Shown here piece after piece: positions 1 through 6,086 of a DNA stretch of 10,328 bases. The notes under the pieces were generated by a model. It searched no databases and had not been told where the DNA came from. It was given only the letters and a program-made list of their open reading frames with translations. This DNA comes from Acidobacteriota bacterium. Lineage in GTDB: Bacteria; Acidobacteriota; Thermoanaerobaculia; Multivoradales; JAHEKO01. The translations under genes and the position numbers were made by a program. The stretch's first letter is position 1. The number at the start of each line of letters is the position of its first letter. The stretch spans positions 1 through 10,328 of the forward strand of contig JAHEKO010000062.1 of the NCBI GenBank assembly GCA_024638355.1, in the 5' to 3' direction.

Positions 1-284
1 TCGGCGATCTTCTTGTCGTCCTTGAAGAACTCGCTCTCGAGGATCTTCATGCGGTCGAGCTCCTGGAAGACCAGGGCCCCGGCGCGAAAGAGGTACCCCA
101 GCGGGTTGCTCGGCTCGCTTTCGACGAGGCCGTCGAGGATGCCGTGGGCGCCGGCGAAGTCGAAGTTGTAGAGGCGCTCGAGCGCTCTCTGAAGCGAGGG
201 GTGAACCTCGGTCGCAGCGGCGGCGGGAGCGGACGCCAGCAGGGCCGCGGCGATGCATGCCGCGCCGAGAGAGGAACGCCTCAT
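1..284 (-). CDS. Predicted exported TPR-like protein, 3' part outside window
   Basis: I do not recognise the family. Reading leftward from the ATG at 284-282, 94 codons stay open to the window edge, so only the N-terminus is visible. It begins MRRSSLGAACIAAALLASAP followed by an alanine run, a typical Sec signal peptide with probable cleavage near residues 23-25. The mature part is helical and amphipathic. Residues about 29-60 (LQRALERLYNFDFAGAHGIL and onward to an ESEPSNPLG turn) look like one TPR-type helix pair. The ATG overlaps the TGA of the gene before it by 4 bases (ATGA), so the two are probably co-translated and may work together in the periplasm or at the envelope. The signal peptide and overlap fix the start well. 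Function is unknown. Confidence 0.72.
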   Translation of the reverse strand, partial: MRRSSLGAACIAAALLASAPAAAATEVHPSLQRALERLYNFDFAGAHGILDGLVESEPSNPLGYLFRAGALVFQELDRMKILESEFFKDDKKIA

Positions 285-1180
285 CGCGTCCATTCTTCCA
301 GAACCGCGCGCGCGCTGGCGAGGGCGCGCGCATCTTCGAGCGGCCGCTCGGCCCGGGGTGTCCAGGTGAGCAGCTCGCGCAGCATTTCGAACGCCTCGTC
401 GCGGCGGTCCGGCTCGTAACGGTGAATCATCTCGATCAGGTGTAGGCGGCTCAAGGCGCTGTCCGGCGCCAGCTCGGCCGCCCGCTCCAGAGAATGGCGA
501 GCGGTGTCGCGGTCGATCCAGCCGGTGATGAGAGGTACGCGCGGCGCCTCGAAATGGAGGCGGCCGAGGATCCGATGAGGGCCGCCGTCGTCGAGGGTCT
601 CGTCCAGGCGGACCACGATCTCGGCGTAGTCGCGTACCTTGCCGGCGACCCCGCGCCGGACCGCGGCCAGGGCTCCGGTCTCGCGGCCCCACAGGCCCCA
701 GTGGATGCAGGTCCAGTAGTAGATCTCGGCGGCCTGGTCGGCGCCCGCGAGCGCTTCGACCTTGCCGGCGAGCTCGAGCCGGTCGAAGGCGCTCCGCCCG
801 CCCGCCACCTCCGCCAGCTGATCGATCCCCCGCTCGCCGAGGTCGAGTCCCCGGGCGAAAGTAGCCAGCCTCGCCGAGCGGTTCTCCAGGACGTACTCGC
901 CCTGGTAGACGAGGGCGCGCAGCAGCTTCCAGCGGGCGACGAGATCGCTCGGCGAGCCCTCCAGCGCCTCGCCGTAGGCGGCCACGGCCTCGGCGGCCGG
1001 CCGGGGCGCGGCGTTGAGCTCCGAGCGACCCTCGGCGCGTCTCCGCCAGGCCTCGTCGCCGCGAGCCATCGCGTCTCCGGCCGCACCGGCCGGGCTGGCG
1101 GCCGCTGCCGCAACAACCAGCGCCAGCAGCAGTGCGCGCGTCCACCGCGGACGAGCGAAGGTGTGCAGATTCAGGTGCAT
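281..1180 (-). CDS. Predicted exported, helical TPR-like protein of unknown function
   Basis: This is a 299-residue protein if it starts at the ATG at 1180. That start gives a good Sec signal peptide: RPRWTR, then a hydrophobic alanine/leucine stretch to about residue 30, with AGA cleavage near 33-34. An in-frame ATG at 1249 has a better Shine-Dalgarno (GGGAG, 4 bases upstream) but would put about 40 residues before the hydrophobic core. A -10-like TACACT (minus strand, 1241-1236) lies between the two. The mature protein is a chain of amphipathic helices with TPR-like turns, such as LEGSPSDLVARWKLLRALVY near residues 75-94 and a LAPDSALSRLHLIEMI segment near the C-terminus. A central YYWTCIHWGLWG stretch recalls the TAtT component of TRAP transporters, but that is a weak resemblance. 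Its stop overlaps the next minus-strand gene. It is divergent from the hopanoid operon and any link is unproven. Confidence 0.72.
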   Translation of the reverse strand: MHLNLHTFARPRWTRALLLALVVAAAAASPAGAAGDAMARGDEAWRRRAEGRSELNAAPRPAAEAVAAYGEALEGSPSDLVARWKLLRALVYQGEYVLENRSARLATFARGLDLGERGIDQLAEVAGGRSAFDRLELAGKVEALAGADQAAEIYYWTCIHWGLWGRETGALAAVRRGVAGKVRDYAEIVVRLDETLDDGGPHRILGRLHFEAPRVPLITGWIDRDTARHSLERAAELAPDSALSRLHLIEMIHRYEPDRRDEAFEMLRELLTWTPRAERPLEDARALASARAVLEEWTR

Positions 1181-1260
1181 ACGCCGGCTCAGTAGGAGGC
1201 TGGTGAGAAGGGCAGGCTGGCCCGACCCAATCCGCAGTGTAGGATCCATCGTACTCCCGA

Positions 1261-1290
1261 TTGACTACGCGGTGCCGGATTCTCTAGGCT
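1261..1290 (+). promoter_or_regulatory. Candidate sigma70-type promoter for the hopanoid/isoprenoid operon
   Basis: TTGACT at 1261-1266 matches the -35 consensus at five of six positions. After an 18-base spacer, TAGGCT at 1285-1290 keeps the first, second and last bases of the -10 consensus. Transcription would start near 1297, about 34 bases before the shc start codon. The -10 is weak, so this is a candidate only, but it is the best match in the short divergent gap. Confidence 0.35.
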
Positions 1291-1296
1291 CCGCGG

Positions 1297-1322
1297 GCGA
1301 GGCGAATCGATTTCCGCCTCGC
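1297..1322. repeat. Perfect 8-bp inverted repeat in the shc leader
   Basis: GCGAGGCG (1297-1304) is matched exactly by its reverse complement CGCCTCGC (1315-1322) across a 10-base spacer. The spacer contains the smaller palindrome AATCGATT (1305-1312). The repeat ends 8 bases before the shc ATG and begins about where transcription from the candidate promoter would start. It could be a repressor operator or a 5' mRNA hairpin affecting translation or stability. The arms are visible; the role is inferred. Confidence 0.5.
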
Positions 1323-1330
1323 TGATTTAC

Positions 1331-3340
1331 ATGGACATGGACGTGAAGCAGCAGAACCAGACCAACGTGGTCCTTCCGCCTCGAGCGAAGCGGACGAAGA
1401 CAGAGCCGGAGCTCTCCTGGAGCGACGAGGTGCGCCGCGGCATGCGGCGCGGCTCCGACCACCTCCTCGATCTCCAGCTTCCCGACGGCCACTGGTGCGC
1501 CGAGATCGAGGGCGACACGATCCTCGAATCGGAGTACATGCTGACCCTCCACTACCTCGGCCGCGGCTCGGAGGAGAGATTCACCCAAGCCGCCGCCTAC
1601 CTGCGAGAGCGCCGGCTCCCCGAAGGTGGTTGGGCGATCTACCCTGGAGGACCCGCCGACGTCAGCTCCTCGGTGAAGGCCTACTTCGCGCTCAAGCTGG
1701 CGGGGGACGACCCCGAGGCAGAGCACATGCGCAAGGCGCGCGAGGTGATCCTCGAGCGCGGCGGGATCGAGGCGACCAACTCGTTCACCAAGCTCTACCT
1801 GGCGATCTTCGGTCAGTTCGAATGGGAGAGTGCGCCGGCGGTGCCGCCGGAGCTGATGCTCCTGCCGACCTGGTTCTGGCTCAACATCTACGAGATGTCG
1901 GCGTGGTCGCGAGCCATCGTCGTGCCGCTGAGCATCATCTGGGCGTCGAAGCCCCACTGTCCGGTGCCCGAGCGGGCCGCCATCCCCGAGCTGCGCGTTC
2001 CGAGCCACGGCACGAGCTCGCACCCGGCGGTCGACAGCGGGGCGGGCCGCCGCTGGTCGCGCTTCTTCATGGGCGTCGATCGCTCGATCAAGCTGGCCGA
2101 GCGATTGGGGCTGAGGCCGCTGCGCCGGCGCGCGCTGCGGTTGGCCGAGGAGTGGATCGTGGCGCGCCTGCGCAAGAGCGAGGGGCTGGGCGCGATCTTT
2201 CCGCCGATCATCAACACGATCATCGCCTTCGACTGCCTCGGCTACGACCAGGACGATCCCGCCATGGCGAGTCAGATCGAAGAGCTGTTCAATCTCGAGC
2301 TCGAGGACGAGACGGGCTTGCGGGTGCAGCCCTGCAAGTCGCCGGTCTGGGATACCTGTCTGGCGATCAACGCGCTGGCCGACACCGATCGCGGACCGGG
2401 CGACTCGACCCTGCTGGCTGCCGCCGATTGGATTCTCGACCGCGAGGTGCGCGAGCCCGGCGACTGGCGGGTGAAGAGCCCCCGCACGCCGATCGGCGGC
2501 TGGTACTTCGAGTACGCCAACGAGTTCTACCCCGACACCGACGACACCGCCCAGATCCTGACCGCCCTCAGCAAGCTGCGCGCGAGCGGCGAGACCGGGA
2601 AGCGGATCGACGAGGCGGCCGGCCGCGCCTGGGCGTGGCTCCTCGGCATGCAGAACCGCGACGGCGGCTGGGGCTCGTTCGACCGGGGCTGCGAAAAGGT
2701 CGTGCTGACCTACATCCCGTTCGCCGATCACAACGCGATGATCGATCCGAGCACCACCGACATCACCTCCCGCGTGCTCGAGGCCTTCGCTCGCTGGGGG
2801 TACGACCCGGCCGACCCGGCGGTGCGCCGGGCGATCGACTTCGTGCGCCGCGAGCAGGAGGCGGACGGCTCGTGGTACGGCCGTTGGGGATGTAACTACA
2901 TCTACGGCACCTTCCTCGCGCTGATGGGGCTCGAAGCGATCGGCGAAGACATGCAGGCCGAGTGGAGCCAGCGCGCCGCCGACTGGTTGCGCAACCATCA
3001 GAACCTCGACGGCGGCTGGGGCGAGCTGCCGCTTTCCTACGAAGACCCGGCCTTCAAGGGGCGCGGGCCGAGCACCGCCGCGCAGACCGCATGGGCGCTC
3101 TTGGGGCTGTTCGCGACCGGCGACCACGGCTCCGACAGCGTGCTGCGCGGGGTGCAGTTCCTGCTCGACCGGCAGCGCGAGGACGGCGGCTGGTACGACA
3201 GCGAGTGGACCGGTACCGGCTTCCCCAAGGTCTTCTATCTGCGGTATCACTACTACCCGATCTATTTCCCGCTCCTGGCGCTGGCCACCTACGTCCGCCA
3301 CCTGGACGACTCCGGCGACGCGCGGCTCGAGGACAACTAG
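1331..3340 (+). CDS. shc: Squalene-hopene cyclase
   Basis: It cyclises squalene to hopene (and usually some diplopterol) at the inner membrane, the committing step of hopanoid synthesis. The protein has 669 residues, normal for bacterial cyclases. The catalytic DXDD motif is DTDD at 402-405; D404 should be the proton donor, by analogy with D376 of the Alicyclobacillus enzyme. QW repeats that brace the alpha-barrels are clear at Q49-W55, Q441-W447, Q509-W515, Q557-W563 and Q615-W621, with a degenerate one ending at W101. The C-terminal GTGFPKVFYLRYHYYPIYFP block is also characteristic. The first 25 or so residues are a charged extension. ATG 1331 is the first ATG/GTG after an in-frame stop at 1262; it lacks a clear Shine-Dalgarno, and a second ATG lies two codons on. 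It is the first gene of the operon, 2 bases before hpnH. Confidence 0.97.
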   Translation: MDMDVKQQNQTNVVLPPRAKRTKTEPELSWSDEVRRGMRRGSDHLLDLQLPDGHWCAEIEGDTILESEYMLTLHYLGRGSEERFTQAAAYLRERRLPEGGWAIYPGGPADVSSSVKAYFALKLAGDDPEAEHMRKAREVILERGGIEATNSFTKLYLAIFGQFEWESAPAVPPELMLLPTWFWLNIYEMSAWSRAIVVPLSIIWASKPHCPVPERAAIPELRVPSHGTSSHPAVDSGAGRRWSRFFMGVDRSIKLAERLGLRPLRRRALRLAEEWIVARLRKSEGLGAIFPPIINTIIAFDCLGYDQDDPAMASQIEELFNLELEDETGLRVQPCKSPVWDTCLAINALADTDRGPGDSTLLAAADWILDREVREPGDWRVKSPRTPIGGWYFEYANEFYPDTDDTAQILTALSKLRASGETGKRIDEAAGRAWAWLLGMQNRDGGWGSFDRGCEKVVLTYIPFADHNAMIDPSTTDITSRVLEAFARWGYDPADPAVRRAIDFVRREQEADGSWYGRWGCNYIYGTFLALMGLEAIGEDMQAEWSQRAADWLRNHQNLDGGWGELPLSYEDPAFKGRGPSTAAQTAWALLGLFATGDHGSDSVLRGVQFLLDRQREDGGWYDSEWTGTGFPKVFYLRYHYYPIYFPLLALATYVRHLDDSGDARLEDN

Positions 3341-3342
3341 CC

Positions 3343-4344
3343 ATGCGCTTTCCGCTCCATATCACCACCGACACCATCCGCCATCAGATCCGCCAGGCGT
3401 GGCTCGGCAACAAGCGCTACCCCTTCGTGCTGATGCTCGAGCCGCTCTACACCTGCAACCTGGCGTGCATCGGCTGTTCGACCGAGCGCTATACCGGCAA
3501 GATCGAGGACCGGCTGCCGTTGGAGAAGTGCCTCGAGGCCGCCGATCAGTGCGGTGCCCCCGTGGTCTCGCTCTGCGGCGGCGAGCCGACGGTCTACCCG
3601 GAGCTCAAGGAGCTGATCGAGAGCCTGATCGAGCGCAAGAAGCACATCTATCTGTGCACCAACGCGCTGCTGATGGAGAAGAAGGTGTTCGACGTCGTCG
3701 AGCCGCACCCGCGGCTGACGATCAACGTCCACCTCGACGGCATGCGCGAGACGCACGACTACGTGACCGCGCGACAGGGCGTTTTCGACAAGGCGATCGA
3801 GATGATCAAGGAGTCGAAGGCGCGCGGCTTCCACACCATCACCAACACGACGGTGTACAAGGAGACCGACATCGACGAGGTCGAGGAGCTCTGCGACTTC
3901 TTGAGCAAGATCGGCATCGACGGCATGCTCCTGTCGCCCGGCTACCAGTACGAGTCGGTGGACCGCGACATCTTTCCGACCCGCGCGGACATCGCCGACA
4001 AGTTCAAGCGGGTGCTCGAGTTCCAGAAGCGCTTTCGACTGACCTCGACGCCGATGTTCCTGGAGTTCGCCGCGGGGCTCCGCGACTACGAGTGCTCGCC
4101 CTGGAGCACGGTCACCTTCACGCCCAAGGGCTGGAAGGCACCCTGCTACCTGATCGGCAAGAAGTACACCTGGGACTGGAAGGAGTTCTGGGAGGGCACC
4201 GACTGGGAGTACTGGGAGTCGCGCCAGGATCGGCGCTGTCAGAACTGTGCCATGCACTCCGGCTTCGAGGCTTCCGTCGTGCGCGAGCTGCCCGGCAACC
4301 CGAAGGACATGGTGCGGCTGGCGGCCTGGAACCTGCTCGGCTGA
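3343..4344 (+). CDS. hpnH: Radical SAM adenosylhopane synthase HpnH
   Basis: HpnH adds the 5'-deoxyadenosyl radical from S-adenosylmethionine to hopene (diploptene) to give adenosylhopane, the first step toward extended C35 hopanoids. The protein has 333 residues, the usual family length. The 4Fe-4S-binding CX3CX2C motif is C38, C42, C45 (CNLACIGC), and the SAM-binding GGEP is at 79-82. C105 in IYLCTNAL probably matches the conserved cysteine near position 106 reported to quench the radical intermediate in the Zymomonas enzyme. More cysteines near the C-terminus (YECSPW, APCYL, RRCQNC) are typical of the family. The ATG lies 2 bases after the shc stop with Shine-Dalgarno GAGGA at 3329-3333. 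Its TGA is followed at once, in the same frame, by the GTG of hpnA. Confidence 0.96.
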   Translation: MRFPLHITTDTIRHQIRQAWLGNKRYPFVLMLEPLYTCNLACIGCSTERYTGKIEDRLPLEKCLEAADQCGAPVVSLCGGEPTVYPELKELIESLIERKKHIYLCTNALLMEKKVFDVVEPHPRLTINVHLDGMRETHDYVTARQGVFDKAIEMIKESKARGFHTITNTTVYKETDIDEVEELCDFLSKIGIDGMLLSPGYQYESVDRDIFPTRADIADKFKRVLEFQKRFRLTSTPMFLEFAAGLRDYECSPWSTVTFTPKGWKAPCYLIGKKYTWDWKEFWEGTDWEYWESRQDRRCQNCAMHSGFEASVVRELPGNPKDMVRLAAWNLLG

Positions 4345-5349
4345 GTGCGGGCTCTTCTCACCGGCGCCTCCGGTTTCGTCGGCAGCCACGTGCGCACTGC
4401 CCTGATCGATCGGGGCGCCGAAGTCCGTTGCCTGGTGCGCGCCTCGAGCCCGCGCAAGAATCTCGAGGGCCTCGACGAGTCCGAGCTGGTCGTCGGCGAT
4501 CTCCGCGACCGCGCCTCGATCGCGCGCGCTCTCGACGGCTGTGACGCCCTGTTCCATTGCGCCGCCGACTACCGGCTCTACGTCCGCGAGCCGGAGGAGA
4601 TGTACGCCTCGAACGTCGAGGGAACGCGCAACGTTCTGCGCGCGGCGTCCGCGGCCGGCGTGGGCAAGGTCGTCTACACGAGCTCGGTCGGCGCGCTCGG
4701 CCTGCGCCACGACGGCCAGCCCGCCGACGAGACGACGCCGGTGTCGATCGACGACATGGTCGGCCACTACAAGCGCAGCAAGTACCTGGCCGAGCGGGTG
4801 GCGGAGGAGTGGGTCGAGCGCGGACTGCCGGTGGTGATCGTCAACCCGTCGACGCCGATCGGTGATCGCGACGTCAAGCCCACCGCAACCGGGCGCGTCA
4901 TCCTCGACTTCCTGCGGCGCAAGACGCCCGCGTTCGTTGATACCGGCCTCAACTGGGTCGACGTACGCGACGTCGCGCTCGGTCATCTGCTGGCGGCCGA
5001 GCGGGGTCGGCCGGGGGACAAGTACATCCTCGGTCACCGCAACCTCTCGCTCGAGGAGATCTTCCGGCGTCTCGAGCGCTTGACCGGGCTCGCGGCGCCT
5101 CGCGTCCGGCTGCCGCATTGGATCCCGCTCGCCGCGGCCGCCGTCGATACCGGTTGGGCGCGCCTCACCGGAGGGGAGCCGCGGGTGCCGATCGACGCGG
5201 TCCGGCTGTCTCGCTACAAGATGTACTTCGATCCCTCCAAAGCGGTGCGCGAGCTCGGTCTGCCCCAGACGCCGATCGACGAGGCGCTGCGGCGGGCCGT
5301 CGAGTGGTTCTGGGACAACGGCTACGCCGAGAGGCCGGCGGGACGATGA
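4345..5349 (+). CDS. hpnA: Hopanoid-associated NAD(P)-dependent SDR oxidoreductase/epimerase HpnA
   Basis: This is an extended short-chain dehydrogenase of the sugar-epimerase/dihydroflavonol-reductase type, 334 residues. The N-terminal Rossmann motif TGASGFVGSH has G7, G10 and G13. The catalytic set is TSS at 112-114 and YKRSK with Y142 and K146. The motif GLNWVDVRDVALGHLLA, past residue 200, is typical of the HpnA family. The exact reaction of HpnA is, as far as I know, unsettled. Its place between hpnH and hpnG makes a step on the ribose-derived side chain, such as reduction of ribosylhopane, a reasonable guess. The GTG start directly abuts the hpnH stop and no good Shine-Dalgarno is visible, so translation may depend on ribosomes terminating on hpnH. 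The family call is firm; the reaction is not. Confidence 0.93.
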   Translation: MRALLTGASGFVGSHVRTALIDRGAEVRCLVRASSPRKNLEGLDESELVVGDLRDRASIARALDGCDALFHCAADYRLYVREPEEMYASNVEGTRNVLRAASAAGVGKVVYTSSVGALGLRHDGQPADETTPVSIDDMVGHYKRSKYLAERVAEEWVERGLPVVIVNPSTPIGDRDVKPTATGRVILDFLRRKTPAFVDTGLNWVDVRDVALGHLLAAERGRPGDKYILGHRNLSLEEIFRRLERLTGLAAPRVRLPHWIPLAAAAVDTGWARLTGGEPRVPIDAVRLSRYKMYFDPSKAVRELGLPQTPIDEALRRAVEWFWDNGYAERPAGR

Positions 5350-6086
5350 GCCGCGCGGAAGCCGTCGTCGTCGTCTCGGCGATTCCCGAGGAGCTGAAGG
5401 CGCTCGCGCGGCGACTGACCGGGGTGCGGCGCGACCGGATCGGTGGCCTGGAGGTCCGGCGCGGCGAGCTGGGAGATCGCGAGGTCGTGCTCGCCGTGAC
5501 GGGCGAGGGGAGCCGCCTGGCGGCGGCCGCGAGCGAGCGCCTGCTGACCGGTACCGGGGTCGCGGCGCTCGTGGGCGTCGGCGTCGCCGGCGGCCTCACC
5601 CCCGATCTCGGGGCGGGCGACCTGGTCGTCGGCTGCCGGGTGCTCGAGGCCGGCGGCGGGGCGGTCGAGCCGCCGGAGTGGCGGTGGAGCGAGCCCGCCC
5701 GGCGACTCGCCGATCGGCGCGGTGGTACCCTGCTGACGGTGAGCCGGATCGCGCGGACACCGGGGCGGAAACGGGAGCTCGCGGCGCGGTTCGAGCTCGG
5801 CAGCCGCGCGGCGGTCGACCTGGAGTCCGCGGCCTGGGCGCACGCCGCGATGGCTCGCGGGCTGCCCTGGCAGATCCTGCGAGCCGTCAGCGACGAGGTC
5901 GACGAAACGCTGCCGCTCGATTTCGATCGCTTTCGGGACGCCGATGGCCGGCTCTCCCGGCGGCGGCTGGTCGCCCACGCGCTGGTGCGGCCGCGCCTCC
6001 TGACCGAGCTCGATCGCCTGCGGCGTCGTGTGGAGTCGTGCGCCCAGGCCCTCGCCGCCGCGACCGAGGAGCTTCTGGCCTGGTGA
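5346..6086 (+). CDS. hpnG: Adenosylhopane nucleosidase/phosphorylase HpnG
   Basis: HpnG removes adenine from adenosylhopane to leave ribosylhopane (or its phosphate), the step after HpnH. The protein has 246 residues and belongs to the purine nucleoside phosphorylase/MTA-SAH nucleosidase superfamily. Visible marks are the N-terminal strand AVVVVSAIPEE, the GVGVAGGLTPDLGAGDLVV core at about 77-95, AVDLESAA at 156-163 (the ribose-binding segment, VDMESAA in relatives), and AVSDEVDE at 180-187 with D183 as the likely base-protonating aspartate. The C-terminus is a charged helical tail. The ATG overlaps the hpnA stop (ATGA). No classical Shine-Dalgarno is obvious beyond a GGCGGGA stretch. The HpnG assignment rests on the fold plus adjacency to hpnH and hpnA; taken alone the sequence would support only a nucleoside phosphorylase family call. 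Confidence 0.9.
   Translation: MSRAEAVVVVSAIPEELKALARRLTGVRRDRIGGLEVRRGELGDREVVLAVTGEGSRLAAAASERLLTGTGVAALVGVGVAGGLTPDLGAGDLVVGCRVLEAGGGAVEPPEWRWSEPARRLADRRGGTLLTVSRIARTPGRKRELAARFELGSRAAVDLESAAWAHAAMARGLPWQILRAVSDEVDETLPLDFDRFRDADGRLSRRRLVAHALVRPRLLTELDRLRRRVESCAQALAAATEELLAW

Noticed and set aside
494..1195. 233-codon plus-strand open frame opposite the left TPR-like gene
   Set aside because: The minus-strand reading has a signal peptide, helical repeats and an ATGA junction with the next gene. The plus-strand product has none of these.
1265..3301. 678-codon open frame on the minus strand opposite shc
   Set aside because: It is a shadow of the high-GC codon pattern of shc. Its translation is low-complexity, rich in R, A, E, V and L, with no recognisable motif, while the plus strand holds a complete family protein.
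2962..3342. Upstream extension of the hpnH open frame to an ATG at 2962
   Set aside because: The extension overlaps the end of shc in another frame and gives an Arg-rich sequence. The ATG at 3343 has a Shine-Dalgarno and yields the normal HpnH length.
3337..5118. 593-codon minus-strand open frame opposite hpnH and hpnA
   Set aside because: It covers the junction of two well-supported plus-strand genes and shows only compositional bias, with no domain or signal.
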